A DNA stretch of 64,000 nucleotides from Mesostigma viride (GCA_009746045.1 RPFO01000072.1:2051985-2115984), one strand, 5' to 3'; shown: positions 54,322 to 64,000, counted from the stretch's first letter. The notes: generated by a model not told the origin, from the letters alone. Made by a program: numbers and translations.

Positions 54322-56311
54322 GAAAGCAGCAATTAATTAATTAATTAATTAAACTCGTGCTCCCGTTGGGGAGTCACGGAGCACCGAAGTGCTTTTAATC
54401 CCTGTGTGTGCACTACAGGAGAAAGGGCAGAGACCCCCAGTCTCCTTCATGCCAAAGGCATGCCACAGCTGCAATCGGGCGCGGCTAGCGAAAAGGACAG
54501 GCTAACGATCCGGCAAACTGTGGGTGCAATAAGACCCATGTGAGCATATCATAGCAAGGAGCGTGGGCAAGTAATCTGAACATAGCCAGGGCGTAGCATG
54601 GCTGTACTAGGACTAGGCTAAGGCTATGGCTGGTTGTGTACCGTGCGTTGGCGGCACGTGACTAGGTGTGTTGGCACAGCTAGGCATGGCTGCCTTAGCG
54701 GCAGTGACGCCAATGGTTACAAGCTAGGGCTATTGCTATTCTAGCCCGCTGGGGGCGTCCACATCTTGTGGTTGATCATCAGGTCCCCGCCCCTTCAGTA
54801 CACCTTGGGCTTCTGGGGGTCCTGCTTATGGCGGAGGTATTCCGGCCACAGGTCGCGTCGCTGCTGTTGCTGAGCGGGGGTGAGGTCGTCATCCAGCGTC
54901 CAGGTGAGGTCGTGCAACCGCTTGCGACGAGAGAGGAACCGCTGCTTATCCTCAGGGGAGGGGAAGGTGAGTAGGACTGGTGGGGGGGCCGCCTTGTCCC
55001 GTGAGTGGGGAAGGCGGTGGCACCCACGCAGTTCTACCTCACCTACCAGGCCCATGAGGGTAAGAAGCTGGTTCTTGAGCTCGTCAGCAAGAGAGGTTGA
55101 CGTCTCACCTGGCTTCTGGGGGAAGCGACGTAGCACCACTCGGCACTCGCGGCGAGCGCGATCGGTGACCTCCCGTTGCTGGGCCTGGCGGTGGTCCTCC
55201 AGCTCCTGGAGCTTTGTGGCGATGGCGTCGGTGGTGGAGGCGGTCGCTGACCGCAGCAGGTCCGCGTAGGAGAGCGGCGGGAGGTCGCCAGCATCCTGCC
55301 GGGGTGGCTGGGATGCAATGGTGGCCGTCTGCTCCGCTATCTTGGGGACCTGTGTGGCCAGGGCCTCGGTGTGGGCGGTGATGGCCTCAAGCTTCTTCAG
55401 GAGCACGCCACACTTGCCCTCCACCTGGTTAAGGCGAGAGACAAGTGCAGCATGCGTTTCCGAAGCCTGCGCCGTGGTGTGTAGCGCCGTGAACTGGGGT
55501 TGTAGCTTGTGGACGACCTTGGTTTCCACGTTGGAGACCCGGGCCTCGACCGTGTTGAGCGTGGTGTTCAGCGATGTCAGCTGCTCGGCCAGCGGCCAGG
55601 TCACGTGCTCCTCCAGCACTGCGCGGATGTCATCCTTGCCGAGGGAGGAAGCCGATGGCGCTGCCGGCTGTGCGGGGGCTGGGGTGCGGAGCGTTCTGGT
55701 GATGTCGCCGAGGCGGATCTGGAATTGGCTGGTCAGGATAATCAGGCGTTGTTGTACTTCGTTCAAAGCATAGAGCCAGGACATGTCTCCATTGTAGTCG
55801 ATAGCCGCCCCCTTCCTGGGCACGAAGAGCTTCCGCTCCTGTTCGAGGAACTGGAGAACCTCAATGCATTCCTGCGGCGACAACTCTTGCCACTCGGTGA
55901 GGGAGAATCGTCGGTCGCCGGGGAGGAACTCGCTCCATTTTCGATCGTGGCAGGGTTTCTTGGGCTCAGGCGAGGCGCTTGGCGAGGGTTTGGCGGGTAA
56001 GCCTGTCGGCTGAACAATGGCGAGGGCGAGAGGGTTGGGCTGGGCGCTGGGAAGCTGTGCCAGCTCCTTTTCCAGCCCTCGTTTTGCTTTGGGAGTCGTC
56101 ATAGCTGGTCACGTGCGTAACTTTGTCTATACTGCGTGGCAGCCGTAACCGTTTATACTGGCAAGTGCGTCTTAGAAAGGCGCATCGAATGCAAGTGGTC
56201 TGACCGAATTTGGGGCTCAGACGCAAAAGATCTGAACTCCGCCGTCAGCCATACCGCCGTCAGCCATTTTCGTTCAACTTGTAGTGTAGAAAGCAGTGTA
56301 GAAAGCAGCAA
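54322..56311 (-). mobile_element. complete ORF1-only LINE-like element (HAL1-like), 11-bp target duplication
   Basis: GAAAGCAGCAA is repeated at 54322-54332 and 56301-56311, and gypsy sequence matches the other copy on both sides. The element (54333-56300, 1968 bp, minus strand) has a ~200-bp 5' leader (ATGGCTGACGGCGG twice; CTTTCTAAGACGCAC), one 435-aa ORF1, a ~450-bp 3' region without coding capacity, the hairpin CTCCCGTTGGGGAG (54360-54373) and a (TTAA)n tail (54333-54351). It has no reverse transcriptase. This matches the design of mammalian HAL1 (half-a-LINE) elements, which move using another LINE's enzyme. Confidence 0.88.
54795..56102 (-). CDS. LINE ORF1-type RNA-binding protein (435 aa)
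   Basis: Intact, ATG to stop. Order: basic, Pro-rich N-terminus (to ~50); a charged segment (WSEFLPGDRRFSLTEWQELS, about 55-75); a long predicted coiled coil (about 170-275, LNTTLNTVEARVSNVETKVV); SYADLLRSA; then a C-terminal domain from ~315 with RRECRVVLRRFPQKPGE, VELRGCHRLPHSRDKAAPPP and TWTLDDDLTPAQQQQRRDLW. Coiled coil, then an RRM-like domain and a C-terminal domain with RxxRVxR-, HRLP- and DDLTPxQ-type motifs, is the layout of L1 ORF1p, a trimeric nucleic-acid chaperone. No zinc knuckle is seen. A UGA ends it about 17 residues earlier than copies A and C would. Confidence 0.85.
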   Translation of the reverse strand: MTTPKAKRGLEKELAQLPSAQPNPLALAIVQPTGLPAKPSPSASPEPKKPCHDRKWSEFLPGDRRFSLTEWQELSPQECIEVLQFLEQERKLFVPRKGAAIDYNGDMSWLYALNEVQQRLIILTSQFQIRLGDITRTLRTPAPAQPAAPSASSLGKDDIRAVLEEHVTWPLAEQLTSLNTTLNTVEARVSNVETKVVHKLQPQFTALHTTAQASETHAALVSRLNQVEGKCGVLLKKLEAITAHTEALATQVPKIAEQTATIASQPPRQDAGDLPPLSYADLLRSATASTTDAIATKLQELEDHRQAQQREVTDRARRECRVVLRRFPQKPGETSTSLADELKNQLLTLMGLVGEVELRGCHRLPHSRDKAAPPPVLLTFPSPEDKQRFLSRRKRLHDLTWTLDDDLTPAQQQQRRDLWPEYLRHKQDPQKPKVY

Positions 56312-56392
56312 GGATAAAGGACAAGGCCTAATATAAGGCAAGGAAAGAAAAGGAAAAGATTTTAATGGTTTAAAAGAAAGGAACAATTTAAA

Positions 56393-56785
56393 TCAGTCCT
56401 TTTTAACAACAGTAATGGATAGGGAACCGAATTCCAAGGTGAGAGGAGTATCTAAGCTAGATGAGGATGCAGCCCTATTAGGGGGAGACGAAGGAGGGGT
56501 AGCAAAATCTAGAGCTTCTACAGGAGGGCGACCATGAGGAGTAGAACGTACGTGTAGACCTAGATCTGATACGCTATGGTCTATAAGGAATTGTTGAGCT
56601 TCCTCGAAGGTAACAAATTTCTTATACCTAATTACATTATATGTACGGTTTTGCACTATCTTCCTAGCATCTGACCAAGAGAGGAAAATGGCTGACCATT
56701 GAGGGGTAATAACTACGTAATACTTAGCTAAACTATTATCACTAGATGAATGGGAAGGCGCAGTAAAAACACGACGTTGACTCAT
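56393..56785 (-). CDS. gypsy-encoded RNase H1-type hybrid-binding domain protein (130 aa)
   Basis: A small intact ORF between the leader and gag. Residues ~20-70 (KYYVVITPQWSAIFLSWSDA…VIRYKKFVTFEEAQQFLIDH) fit the N-terminal hybrid-binding domain of RNase H1, also called the viroplasmin-like domain: aromatic-V start, I-x-x-SW-x-D, (Y/F)KKF, EEAxxF. The rest is Ser/Pro-rich and ends TLEFGSLSITVVKKD, which is conserved in the other copy. The family binds RNA/DNA hybrids, so a role with replication intermediates is plausible but inferred. Confidence 0.75.
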   Translation of the reverse strand: MSQRRVFTAPSHSSSDNSLAKYYVVITPQWSAIFLSWSDARKIVQNRTYNVIRYKKFVTFEEAQQFLIDHSVSDLGLHVRSTPHGRPPVEALDFATPPSSPPNRAASSSSLDTPLTLEFGSLSITVVKKD

Positions 56786-57317
56786 GATAACTCACCTGGC
56801 GTGTCTTGTGATGTCAAGCTAGACGAGGTAGGGGTAGGCGACTTAGCTTGACGATCTGGATCACCGAAGGAAGAAGGAGGGCGGGAGTTTCCAGCTCTCG
56901 TCCTAAGTCAGCGGCCGGATATCCCAGCGCTCGTCCTAACACAGCGCCCCGTAACTCTGCGGGTGCGGCCGTCTAATAAAGCAGCAGCACAAGGAAAAAG
57001 GTGTAGGTACTGCGACGCTAATCGTCTCCGAACAGTAATACTCCCCTATCTAAGGCAGGAAACAACCGTAAGCAGGAAAACAAGGCGAAGGACAGGCTAA
57101 CTACGAAAGGATTTATCCGCTGTGAGCAGGTCTAGCTTCTAGGTAAAGCGTGTCCCGAAACGGGCAGCACGACGCTCCTAGCTTGAAGGCGACCCGCCCA
57201 TTACCTATCAAGGAAGTGTCGACTTCTTGTTCCTGGACGCGGAAGGGGTCTTGAAAAGGTGTATGTGGCAAGGGATAGTCGTCTCGTTCACTACCTACTG
57301 AAGTTCCTCCGGAACCA
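56786..57317 (-). other. gypsy 5' leader with primer-binding site
   Basis: The PBS on the minus strand is TGGTTCCGGAGGAAC (57303-57317), one base from the LTR; it differs at several positions from the PBS of the plus copy. The rest of the leader has no convincing ORF. Confidence 0.65.
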
Positions 57318-57318
57318 T

Positions 57319-57892
57319 TGTTACGCCGCGGATATCTACCTCCACCTCTACCTCTAATGGGCCTGATACTACCTAAACTGGTCAGACCTCCTCTACTTAA
57401 CCCTCTGGCGAAAGACGAACGTGACGGAGCTGATCTCAATGCATTAACGTAAGTGTTACTATAATACGCCATACAACCATTTATCAAAACCCGTTTACTC
57501 CAGGAATAGAGGAAGGAAACACAACTACACTGCCGTGACCCAAGCCTAAATGTGTCAATTCACTTAACACACGCCGAGTGCACACACAAGGGGTAGAACG
57601 CGCATAAATGGTCACCAACGGTCCAACACGCTCGGGCCGACATGGCCCTCGCCTACAGGTGCACGCTGGTCCACTAAATCTACTGATGCACGCTGGTCCA
57701 CTACATTCTACCACAGGATCAGGACCACTAGTAAAGTACGCGGCGCGGCGCCCAACGGCACCCAATGTACCACAGTACTGTTACGAGGACAATAATGTCC
57801 CGGTAGGAGCCTAAACGTAAACCTAGGGACAACCGAGGCAAAGGACCTAATTTACGTCCGTAACTACAACGAATTGTTACGCGACGTAACAC
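57319..57892 (-). repeat. 5' LTR of minus-strand gypsy
   Basis: 574 bp. By eye it is the same as the partner LTR at 45491-46063, implying a recent insertion. Confidence 0.93.
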
Positions 57893-57897
57893 CCCCT

Positions 57898-58980
57898 TCC
57901 CCTTTGTGCAAGCTGTGCAGGATTCTTACCTCGGGATCCAACAGGCTTGCGACCTCGTCCGCCCCGCTCAAGCCGTCCACCGCTGCCTGCCCCGGGGCAC
58001 GCCCGGCATGTCCAGTGTCGTCAGTCCTATAGTGTCTTCCCTGCCTGCAGCGTTCATGAAAAACAACAAAAGACCTATACGCGGGTATACTACACGGTGC
58101 CGACTGGATGGGTCTGCATGCGAGCTTGAACGATCAGGCCCGAAGGCTTGGCTTCACTCCGTTTCCCTTGAAGGGAGCTTGGGGTCCGCATTCCTGCGCG
58201 CCCTCCCCATGAGCGCTTTGTTCACGCTGCATGTTCCGGCCCTTTACGCCATTGCTCTCCGCCACCAGCTACTGTTTGCCCCGCAAACGGCTCTCATCAC
58301 GGCGGGTGCGTCCAGCGGCAGCTGCGGACTTGCGCTGGATACTATTGGGACGCACTACATCGCGTGCCTGGATGGCAAGCAGAACCAGAACTGGTTCCTC
58401 TATCTCCATACCGCTCTCCTCCGGGTGCATGGTGTGTGCCATGGTTCGGTCGGTCTTTCCCCACTCCACCATCAAGTGCGAGGACGCGGATGGGGCCGCC
58501 CTCTACTCACCCAACCACCGCCCCGACAATACCGTGCTTGACTATACGACGGGCAGGGTTGCCACCTGCTCATCGATGTCCGTCTCCGTGGCTCGGCCGC
58601 TCTCCGGTCGCCACATATCCTCCGGGCAGCTGCGGATGCCGGCGCTGCTGCGGCTGTGGCTGAGCGCGACAAGTTTGCCTCCTTAGTACGGCAATGTGGG
58701 GCCCCACCGGGTGATCCCCTTTGTCCTTGAGGAGTTCGGGGCCATGGGCCCCAAGGCAGCGGAGTTTTTCCACAAGTGCTGCCAGCGCCGTGAAGACCGC
58801 CTCGACCTGGAGGGCCCCTCCAGGTCGAGCCTGACCGGGTCAGACCGCCCCGTGGTCTGCCCGCACGTGGTCCTCGTATTGGCGGCAGCGCCTGTCACTC
58901 GCCCTCACTCGCACTGTGGCTGATGTGTTATTCCGCCGCATCCGGGCCGACTTTGTTGCGACCCATGCCATCTAGATCCC
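57898..58980 (+). pseudogene. LINE ORF2 C-terminal part
   Basis: Continues the RT frame. ALPMSALFTLHVPALYAIAL is the usual helix before the Cys-His motif; CGLALDTIGTHYIAC gives the CxxxxxxxxHxxxC half of a LINE zinc knuckle. After frameshifts come CEDADGAALYSPNHRPD, then VIPFVLEEFGAMGPKAAEFF, matching the fragment at 14715-15180. The NHRPD...LLID pattern suggests a restriction-like endonuclease core. Confidence 0.78.
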
Positions 58981-59300
58981 TCCCAGGCCTGCCGCATGGT
59001 GGGCCGGCAACAATGTTGCTGCGTGTCGTAGTTTTGTGATGTAGTTGTACGTTGTGCAGCTGGCGTGATCCTTGGATGTCCGTGTCAGATTCCTATTAAT
59101 TTCTTCAGGGTTCTTCTCCTTTAATTTCGGGCTTTTAATCCTTATGTTGCATGCCCATCTCACCTCCATAATCTATCATTCTCAATAAATATCTACCTAC
59201 ATTAAAGACCATAAATATAGCCGTACGCGGGCTGTTTGCTTTGGTTTGAGTGATTTCACTCTGCTGTAAGTAATTATATTATTATATTATATTTTTAAAT

Positions 59301-59804
59301 ATAGACCATTGTCTCCTTGATAGACCATCGGCTCAAACGGGTTCAGCCCCTCGGACCCCCCCCCCCCCCCCGACTCAACCAGGAAATCGTGCGCCATCGA
59401 TACAACAAAAGGGGGCGATACATGGGCTCGGTAACGACAAAACCGAGCGCTGCTGGCGCTGCGGATTATTTTGTGCTCATGAAGGCACACGTGCGGTGTG
59501 GAGTGTGCTTTCCGGGTTGCGTGATGCCGGAGCCATCGAGACACCATCGATCCTGCCTCATCGTTTTATAATTTTGTCGGCGTTTCCAAGCGTTCATCGA
59601 AGCGTCAAGAAAACTTTCTCATTTCTAAGACATTCTGGTTACACAAACCCAGTGTTTCTGTGTACGCACCGCGGAGAAAAGATTTTCGGCGAGCTCTTCG
59701 TATGAGCTCTTCCTGATATACATACGTCTTTTGCCTGGCCACTCACCGAGCGATTGCACGAACGTCACGGATACGTTAAGTTTTTGCCAATACTGGAAAC
59801 GTGC
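59301..59804. other. intergenic region upstream of the periplasmic-binding-like gene
   Basis: It contains a single MITE terminus (TGTCTCCTTGATA, 59309-59321) and a C run (59357-59371). No coding sequence recognised. The promoter of the next gene presumably lies in the last ~300 bp, but no motif stands out. Confidence 0.45.
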
Positions 59805-62800
59805 ATGGCCTGGCCGGCATGGTTTACCGCTTTATTCCTGCTGCTCGCGTGGCCGAGCGTTACTTCTGCCCAAATCCAAGGGGATACTGCATTCTTTTGC
59901 CCATGCTTCGATCGGGGCTCGGCAAGGCTTTCTTTTCTCATGCACTACCGCGAACCAACAACAGTTGCAGGAGTGCTACTGCGCAGCGGTGTTCATCAAG
60001 CCGCTCGAGATCGCGGCATGCAACTAAGAGAGCATTTCCCCGCCCAAGTTTTTGATGTAAGCCTGTTTTTCTGGATTTCCAAGCTCAGAGTCAGATTTAG
60101 CTTCCCTTCCTCTCCAGTTTTTTCTGATCATTTGTTCGTGATTGAAAATTTCTTTTTGCAGGTTTGTTAGCTGCACGTGAAGTAATCAAGCAAAGTTGGC
60201 TGAGTTTACAAGATTGATTAGCGTCCGTTCTAGTTGTGCGATGCAACGTGCCCGTCACCAGACATTTACTACCTGAAAACAAAGGAGTTCTAGTTAAAGT
60301 AAGACCATCATGTACTGCTGATAAACCCTAAACTAGGCAGGTATGTCTACTTTGATAGTAAACGTGACCTTCTTTTTCCTTCCCTCCTCTGGACAGGCAG
60401 CGGAATCAGTATGATTTAGAAGTGTTGCTTCATGTTCTAACTTGCCATATCTTGTTGTCTTGTTGATACCTTGTTGCTGCCTTCATGGCGCTGTCTGCAA
60501 TATGGTTACACTTTCCTATGGCTTCTGCTGCTTTCCCTGGCCACATGGGTCTCCTCGTCCTGCCACGCAGATCACGGAAGCCATTGATTTCCTGGATGAA
60601 GAGATCCAGGGGGAGACGGAAGCCATCGTTACCACCCTGATTAACCAGCAGGTACACACATGGGCATCTGCTCCTGCGTACACTTCACGAGGGGGTGACC
60701 CCAATCATGTGGTCCGCTTGCTTGGCCATAGGTGGTCACGTTCGCATTACATAAGGTTTTTCCAAAATAGTGAATCGCTATGCTGCCACTCCATGTGTTG
60801 GAACTGGCAACATGTTTATCTGCCAGTAATCTGTAATCTGTCTTCGTCCTAGTAATCTGTATGTCTGAGTCTTTTACATAAAACGCTATCGTTTGTTCTA
60901 AATGAGTCTTCCGTGTGCGTGACGCTGCGTACCTGCATGCGTGCATGCACACTACCACGCATGGTCGCTTGACTTGCCCGTCTCATGCCTCTATGTAGTG
61001 GCTGGTGCGTCTGCACCACCCTTGTGCTGCATGCAGGTACTTCCTTCCCTGTGGGCCGCCAATGGCGCAGGGATCCCCGTGTATGTCGTCGGCGGTGCGC
61101 CCCTGGACCTGCTGTCCGCGCTGCAGGTCAGGGAGCAGTCCACGGGACCCCTGCGCGCGTCCCTGCGCTACATCGGTCAGGATGTCGACACGGGCATCGG
61201 TATGCTGGCAACGCGGCTCATGGGCGCGGGTATCACCCACGTGGAGTGTGTGACCACCGAGGTCGGGAGCACGCTGCACATACGCAGGTGCCAGTCCCTG
61301 GTCGAGATATTTCAGGACGCAGGCCTGACGGGCGCGTGGCACCTGCGTGCCGCGCTTATCTTCGATTTGCTCGTGTACTTGCGAGAGTCGTTCGAAGTGA
61401 GCTTGGGGGCTATCCCTGGGCATGAAATCGCGTTAGTAGTGATGGACTCTTTTGTGTACAGCAACGTCCGGGGCCCCCTGCGGCAAGGCAGCAAGAGTGA
61501 TGCCACGTTGGTGGTGTATGAGACGTCGGTGCAAGCGATGAAGGACATCCGGGATGGGTATAATGTGGTCGCGGTGGATAACAGCTACTACACCCAGGGG
61601 TACCTGGCGTTTGCGCTGGCAGCAGCAGAGCTGCAGACGGGGCAGATGATCACGTCGGACATCTCCCTCACCCCCGCCATTTACGGCAGCAAAGATGTAA
61701 GCAATGACAAAAAAGTAAGGAGAGTGTATAAGGGGCCAACCGATGCTGTCCACTGCATACTTTTTCCTTCAAGTAAATAGGTCTACTGCACTCATGTATG
61801 GCTTAATGGAAAATTCACTCATGGATGGCATTCTTCCTGCATTCACAGGATTGCTGTCTGTTGACTGGAAGCTCCACTGGGCTTGACACGGTACAACATG
61901 ACCATGCCATCTTCCCCAGCAGTCCCCTAGCTGCCGAGCCCTATTCGCCCCTACAGCGGGTAGATGTGGTGCTGATGGCTCATGCACAGGGTCGATGGCA
62001 TAGTTTCAAAATCTCCGCACCCGCTTGCTCATCTGCGGCCCGTATTTTGCACCTGTTTTTGCACCGAGACATATCCGTGCTGGCCATTGCCCATCCATGC
62101 CGCAGCTGCTGCTTGCAAACAAACGCCCATTACACCATTTATCCACCCAGTAGCTGCACCTCCGACATCTCTAAACTGTTAATTGGACAGATAGCAAAGG
62201 CCGCACCCTATCAGATACGCGGTTTACGGATGTAATGTACTTTGTGAGTTGACCCACATTGCCTCCCAGGCCTTTGGTCGAGCTGCAGGAAGATTGCCGC
62301 CTGACCTGCATGCTGATGGCAACCTCTCGCCTTTTGAGTCTAGCAGCAAAGGGCGGGTGCCAGAATTACCCGCATCAGAGATGAACGGATCCACTGTTCT
62401 TGGATTTGCCCCTTTGCTCTGGCCTACCTTTTCACTTGGACTTGCCGCGTGTTTGATTTGCCTTGCCGCTTTGCAACGACTCGCCTCTTTGCTTTGTCTT
62501 TGCATGTCACAATTGACCTGCCTCTTTGCTTTGTCCGTGGTATGGTTGCTGCAGGCCCTGCCGGTGACGGATGACACTTTGAGGCGCGAGGTGTGCCGTG
62601 TGGAAAGGAACCCCGTGTGCGGGGACCCTGGGGTGGCACCGGTGAGCCCATCGGGATGCCACTGCTTTGACCGGAGCCTTATTCGGTTCAAGTTAATCAG
62701 TGGACTTCCTGTACGGGTGCCCTGGATGCACTTGTTGTGGCAAGGGCTCAAGGATGCGCAGCGGGACATACCAGGGTCCACCTTTGACTGGTGAGCAGCT

Positions 62801-64000
62801 GAAAATGTGCTGGGCGTTGTAGGAAGGCACCCGGCGTGTTTGAGCTTTCTATGTTGCAGCTGGGTTGATCATGATGCTTTGATTATAAGCCATGGTGCTT
62901 TAATTAGAAGCTGCAATGTAGGAAGCTTATCCAAACGGAGGATCTCAAACAGCTATTCGGGTGGGCATGACTGGCAGCTATAGGCTGGTACGTGACGAAT
63001 GTGTGTGCTATGCGTGTTCTACCGCTTTGCAAGGCACTGGCTTGCGAGGTCTTTGGATTCCAGTTTTACAATTTGTCAATATTCACATTGAAGCAGGGCC
63101 CATCTCAGGGAGGTTCATCGTCTCATTGACATCACGCACTTCATAACCCCCGGGCCAATCGTCCTCGCACCCATTTACCTACGCAGAATGTCATGGGATG
63201 GATACCTGCTGTGTTCCTGGTATATTGGCCAGCTAAGTGGCTGGCTGGTTGGCTGACGGGCTGCCTGATGGACGTGACTGAATGGTTGGGTTGGTTGGTT
63301 GGTTGGTTGGTTGGAGGGGTGGGTGGGTGGGTGAGTGGGTGGGTGGGTTGGTGGGTTGGGGGGTGGGTGGGCGGGCGGGCGGGCGGGCGGGCGGGCGGGC
63401 GGCGGGCGGGCGGCGGCGGGCGGGCGGGCGGCGGCGGGCGGGCGGGCGGGCGGGCGGGCGGGCGGGCGGGCGGGCGGCGGGCGGCGGGCGGGCGGGCGGG
63501 GGGCGGCGGGCGGGCGGCGGGCGGGCGGGCGGGCGGCGGCGGGCGGGCGGGCGGGCGGGCGGGCGGGCGGGCGGGTGGGGGTGGGGTGGGGTGGTGGGGG
63601 GTGGGGTGTGTGTGTGGGGGGGGGGGGGGGGGGGGGGGGGTAGGTGGATTATAAATGAATGAGGGACGGAGATGAAGGAGGGACGGAGGGACAGACGGAT
63701 GGTGGATGGCTTTGTAGGCTGCCTGCCTTTGGTGGCTGCTTGTCCTGGGGGACTGCTTACCCTTATGCCCTGCCACCTGCAGTTCTATTCGCTGCCTCCC
63801 AAAACCTAGTCCTGCCCCCTGTTATTTTTTCCTCACCCCGAAGACCGATGCTGACAAACCAACCCTGGCCACATACTCGGGTGCTTGGTGACTCATGTGC
63901 AAGGCAAGTGAACACGGACACTGCCTTCCTTGACCTTGAGGAGTATACCCAGGTTGCGAACGGCAGCAAGTACGTCGGCGCCATCTGTGTAGACACCCTC
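59805..64000 (+). CDS. secreted or receptor protein with tandem type I periplasmic-binding-like domains (partial, 5 exons seen)
   Basis: Exons: 59805-60056, 60571-60651, 61037-61696, 62555-62790, 63904-64000 (runs off the window). All junctions are GT-AG with matching phases. A signal peptide (MAWPAWFTALFLLLAWPSVTSA) precedes QIQGDTAFFCPCFDRG. Domain 1 follows the sugar-binding type I fold: RLSFLMHYREPTTVAGVLL, then AIVTTL, IPVYVVGG, YIGQDVDTGIGMLATRL, the hinge-proximal ALVVMDSF, and VVAVDNSYYTQGYLAFALAA. A second domain begins in exon 4 with the same CxCFDR motif (GCHCFDRSLIRFKLISGLPV) and goes on in exon 5 (LDLEEYTQVANGSKYVGAIC). It probably binds a small ligand outside the cell; what follows the ectodomain is unseen. 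A short exon in 61848-62200 cannot be excluded. Confidence 0.8.
61697..62554. other. third intron of the periplasmic-binding-like gene
   Basis: Donor GTAAGC at 61697, acceptor GCTGCAG ending 62554. Open frames inside (61825-62235, 62249-62554) show no family features. Confidence 0.6.
63290..63650. repeat. (GGTT)n, (GGGT)n, (GGGC)n and G-run arrays in an intron
   Basis: In order: TTGG/GGTT units (63285-63315), GGGTGGGT units, then ~230 bp of GGGC with GGC slips (63368-63572), GGGGT units and an 18-base or longer G run (63618-63641). It lies between exons ending at 62790 and starting at 63904. The G-rich strand would form quadruplexes readily. The Arg-Ala-Gly and Pro-Ala-Arg frames are artefacts. 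Confidence 0.92.

Larger units (their letters stand above)
45491..57892 (-). mobile_element. Ty3/gypsy LTR retrotransposon, minus-strand copy
   Basis: LTRs are 57319-57892 (5') and 45491-46063 (3') and look identical by eye except for length by one base. The 5-bp duplication CCCCC flanks it (45486-45490, 57893-57897). It is inserted in the LINE RT gene. Order on the minus strand: PBS, leader, hybrid-binding ORF, gag, pol, ORF3, polypurine tract. Pol is open over nearly its full length apart from a one-base loss in a G run near 50465, and integrase is complete. Defects are a ~400-bp gag deletion, the frameshift, breaks in ORF3 and a nested ORF1-only element at 54333-56300. Confidence 0.94.
44651..59300 (+). 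mobile_element. LINE (RT, zinc motif, RLE-like), split by a gypsy element
   Basis: The left part (44651-45490) holds the RT palm and thumb and the right part (57898-59300) the C-terminus and 3' UTR. Removing the gypsy and one CCCCC rejoins them in the same frame (…VTPSP then FPFVQAVQ…). The 3' end, with hairpin GAGTGATTTCACTC (59250-59263) and AT tail, matches the truncated copy at 14578-15181. The 5' part (endonuclease or N-terminal region, RT fingers) is missing, so this is a 5'-truncated or deleted copy. Confidence 0.82.

Noticed and set aside
54880..56000. Plus-strand ORFs opposite the ORF1 protein
   Set aside because: Shadows of the 435-aa minus-strand ORF1, which has the coherent coiled coil and motifs.
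59805..61696. Bacterial contamination carrying a periplasmic sugar-binding protein
   Set aside because: The fold is bacterial-like but the frame is split by phase-matched GT-AG introns and starts with a eukaryotic-style signal peptide exon.
63141..63776. Pro/Ala/Arg-rich ORFs near the right edge
   Set aside because: Translations of the (GGGC)n and G-run arrays inside an intron.

Overview
The window is nuclear DNA from an intron-rich, repeat-rich eukaryote. Both host genes are split by GT-AG introns whose exons join in phase. Coding exons are GC-rich at third positions. About two thirds of the window is nested transposable elements and simple-sequence arrays. The taxon cannot be fixed from the sequence; a unicellular protist or alga fits best. 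A TGTAA shortly after one stop codon is a weak hint of a green alga.

Layout. (1) 0.7-10.8 kb, plus strand: a 13-exon membrane adenylyl cyclase with six membrane segments and one class III catalytic domain. (2) 12.1-15.6 kb: a decayed copy (copy A) of an element family carrying only a LINE-type ORF1. It is itself interrupted by a TIR transposon and by a 5'-truncated LINE with a 19-bp target duplication. (3) 16.3-17.9 kb: large hexanucleotide arrays. (4) 19.0-22.3 kb: a perfect 297-bp inverted repeat that reads into an unrecognised ORF, then a second unrecognised ORF of 446 codons. (5) 22.9-23.7 kb: a tandem repeat of about 172 bp. (6) 24.27-40.64 kb: a plus-strand Ty3/gypsy element with near-identical LTRs and TGCGC target duplications. 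It has lost its integrase core and carries a 5'-truncated ORF1-family insertion in gag and a 6.7-kb CACTA-like transposon in its third ORF. It sits inside ORF1-family copy C (40.64-42.15 kb plus 23.7-24.27 kb). (7) 42.16-43.08 kb: a nearly pure (ATGG)n array. (8) 44.65-59.3 kb: a RT/zinc-finger/endonuclease-like LINE split by a second, minus-strand gypsy element (45.49-57.89 kb, CCCCC duplications, LTRs that look identical). That gypsy contains a complete ORF1-only LINE-like element (54.33-56.30 kb, 11-bp duplication). (9) 59.8 kb to the right edge: a secreted or receptor protein with tandem type I periplasmic-binding-like domains, continuing beyond the window.

How the parts relate. The gypsy elements encode a small RNase H1-type hybrid-binding protein ahead of gag, then gag, pol in the +1 frame, and an additional conserved Pro/Ala-rich ORF3 after integrase. 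The two copies have complementary deletions (capsid part of gag in one, integrase in the other). The ORF1-only family ends in a short hairpin plus a (TAAT)n tail and leaves 11-12 bp duplications, so it must borrow a reverse transcriptase in trans. The cyclase and the periplasmic-binding-like protein are both signalling-type genes, but nothing in the window shows that they work together.
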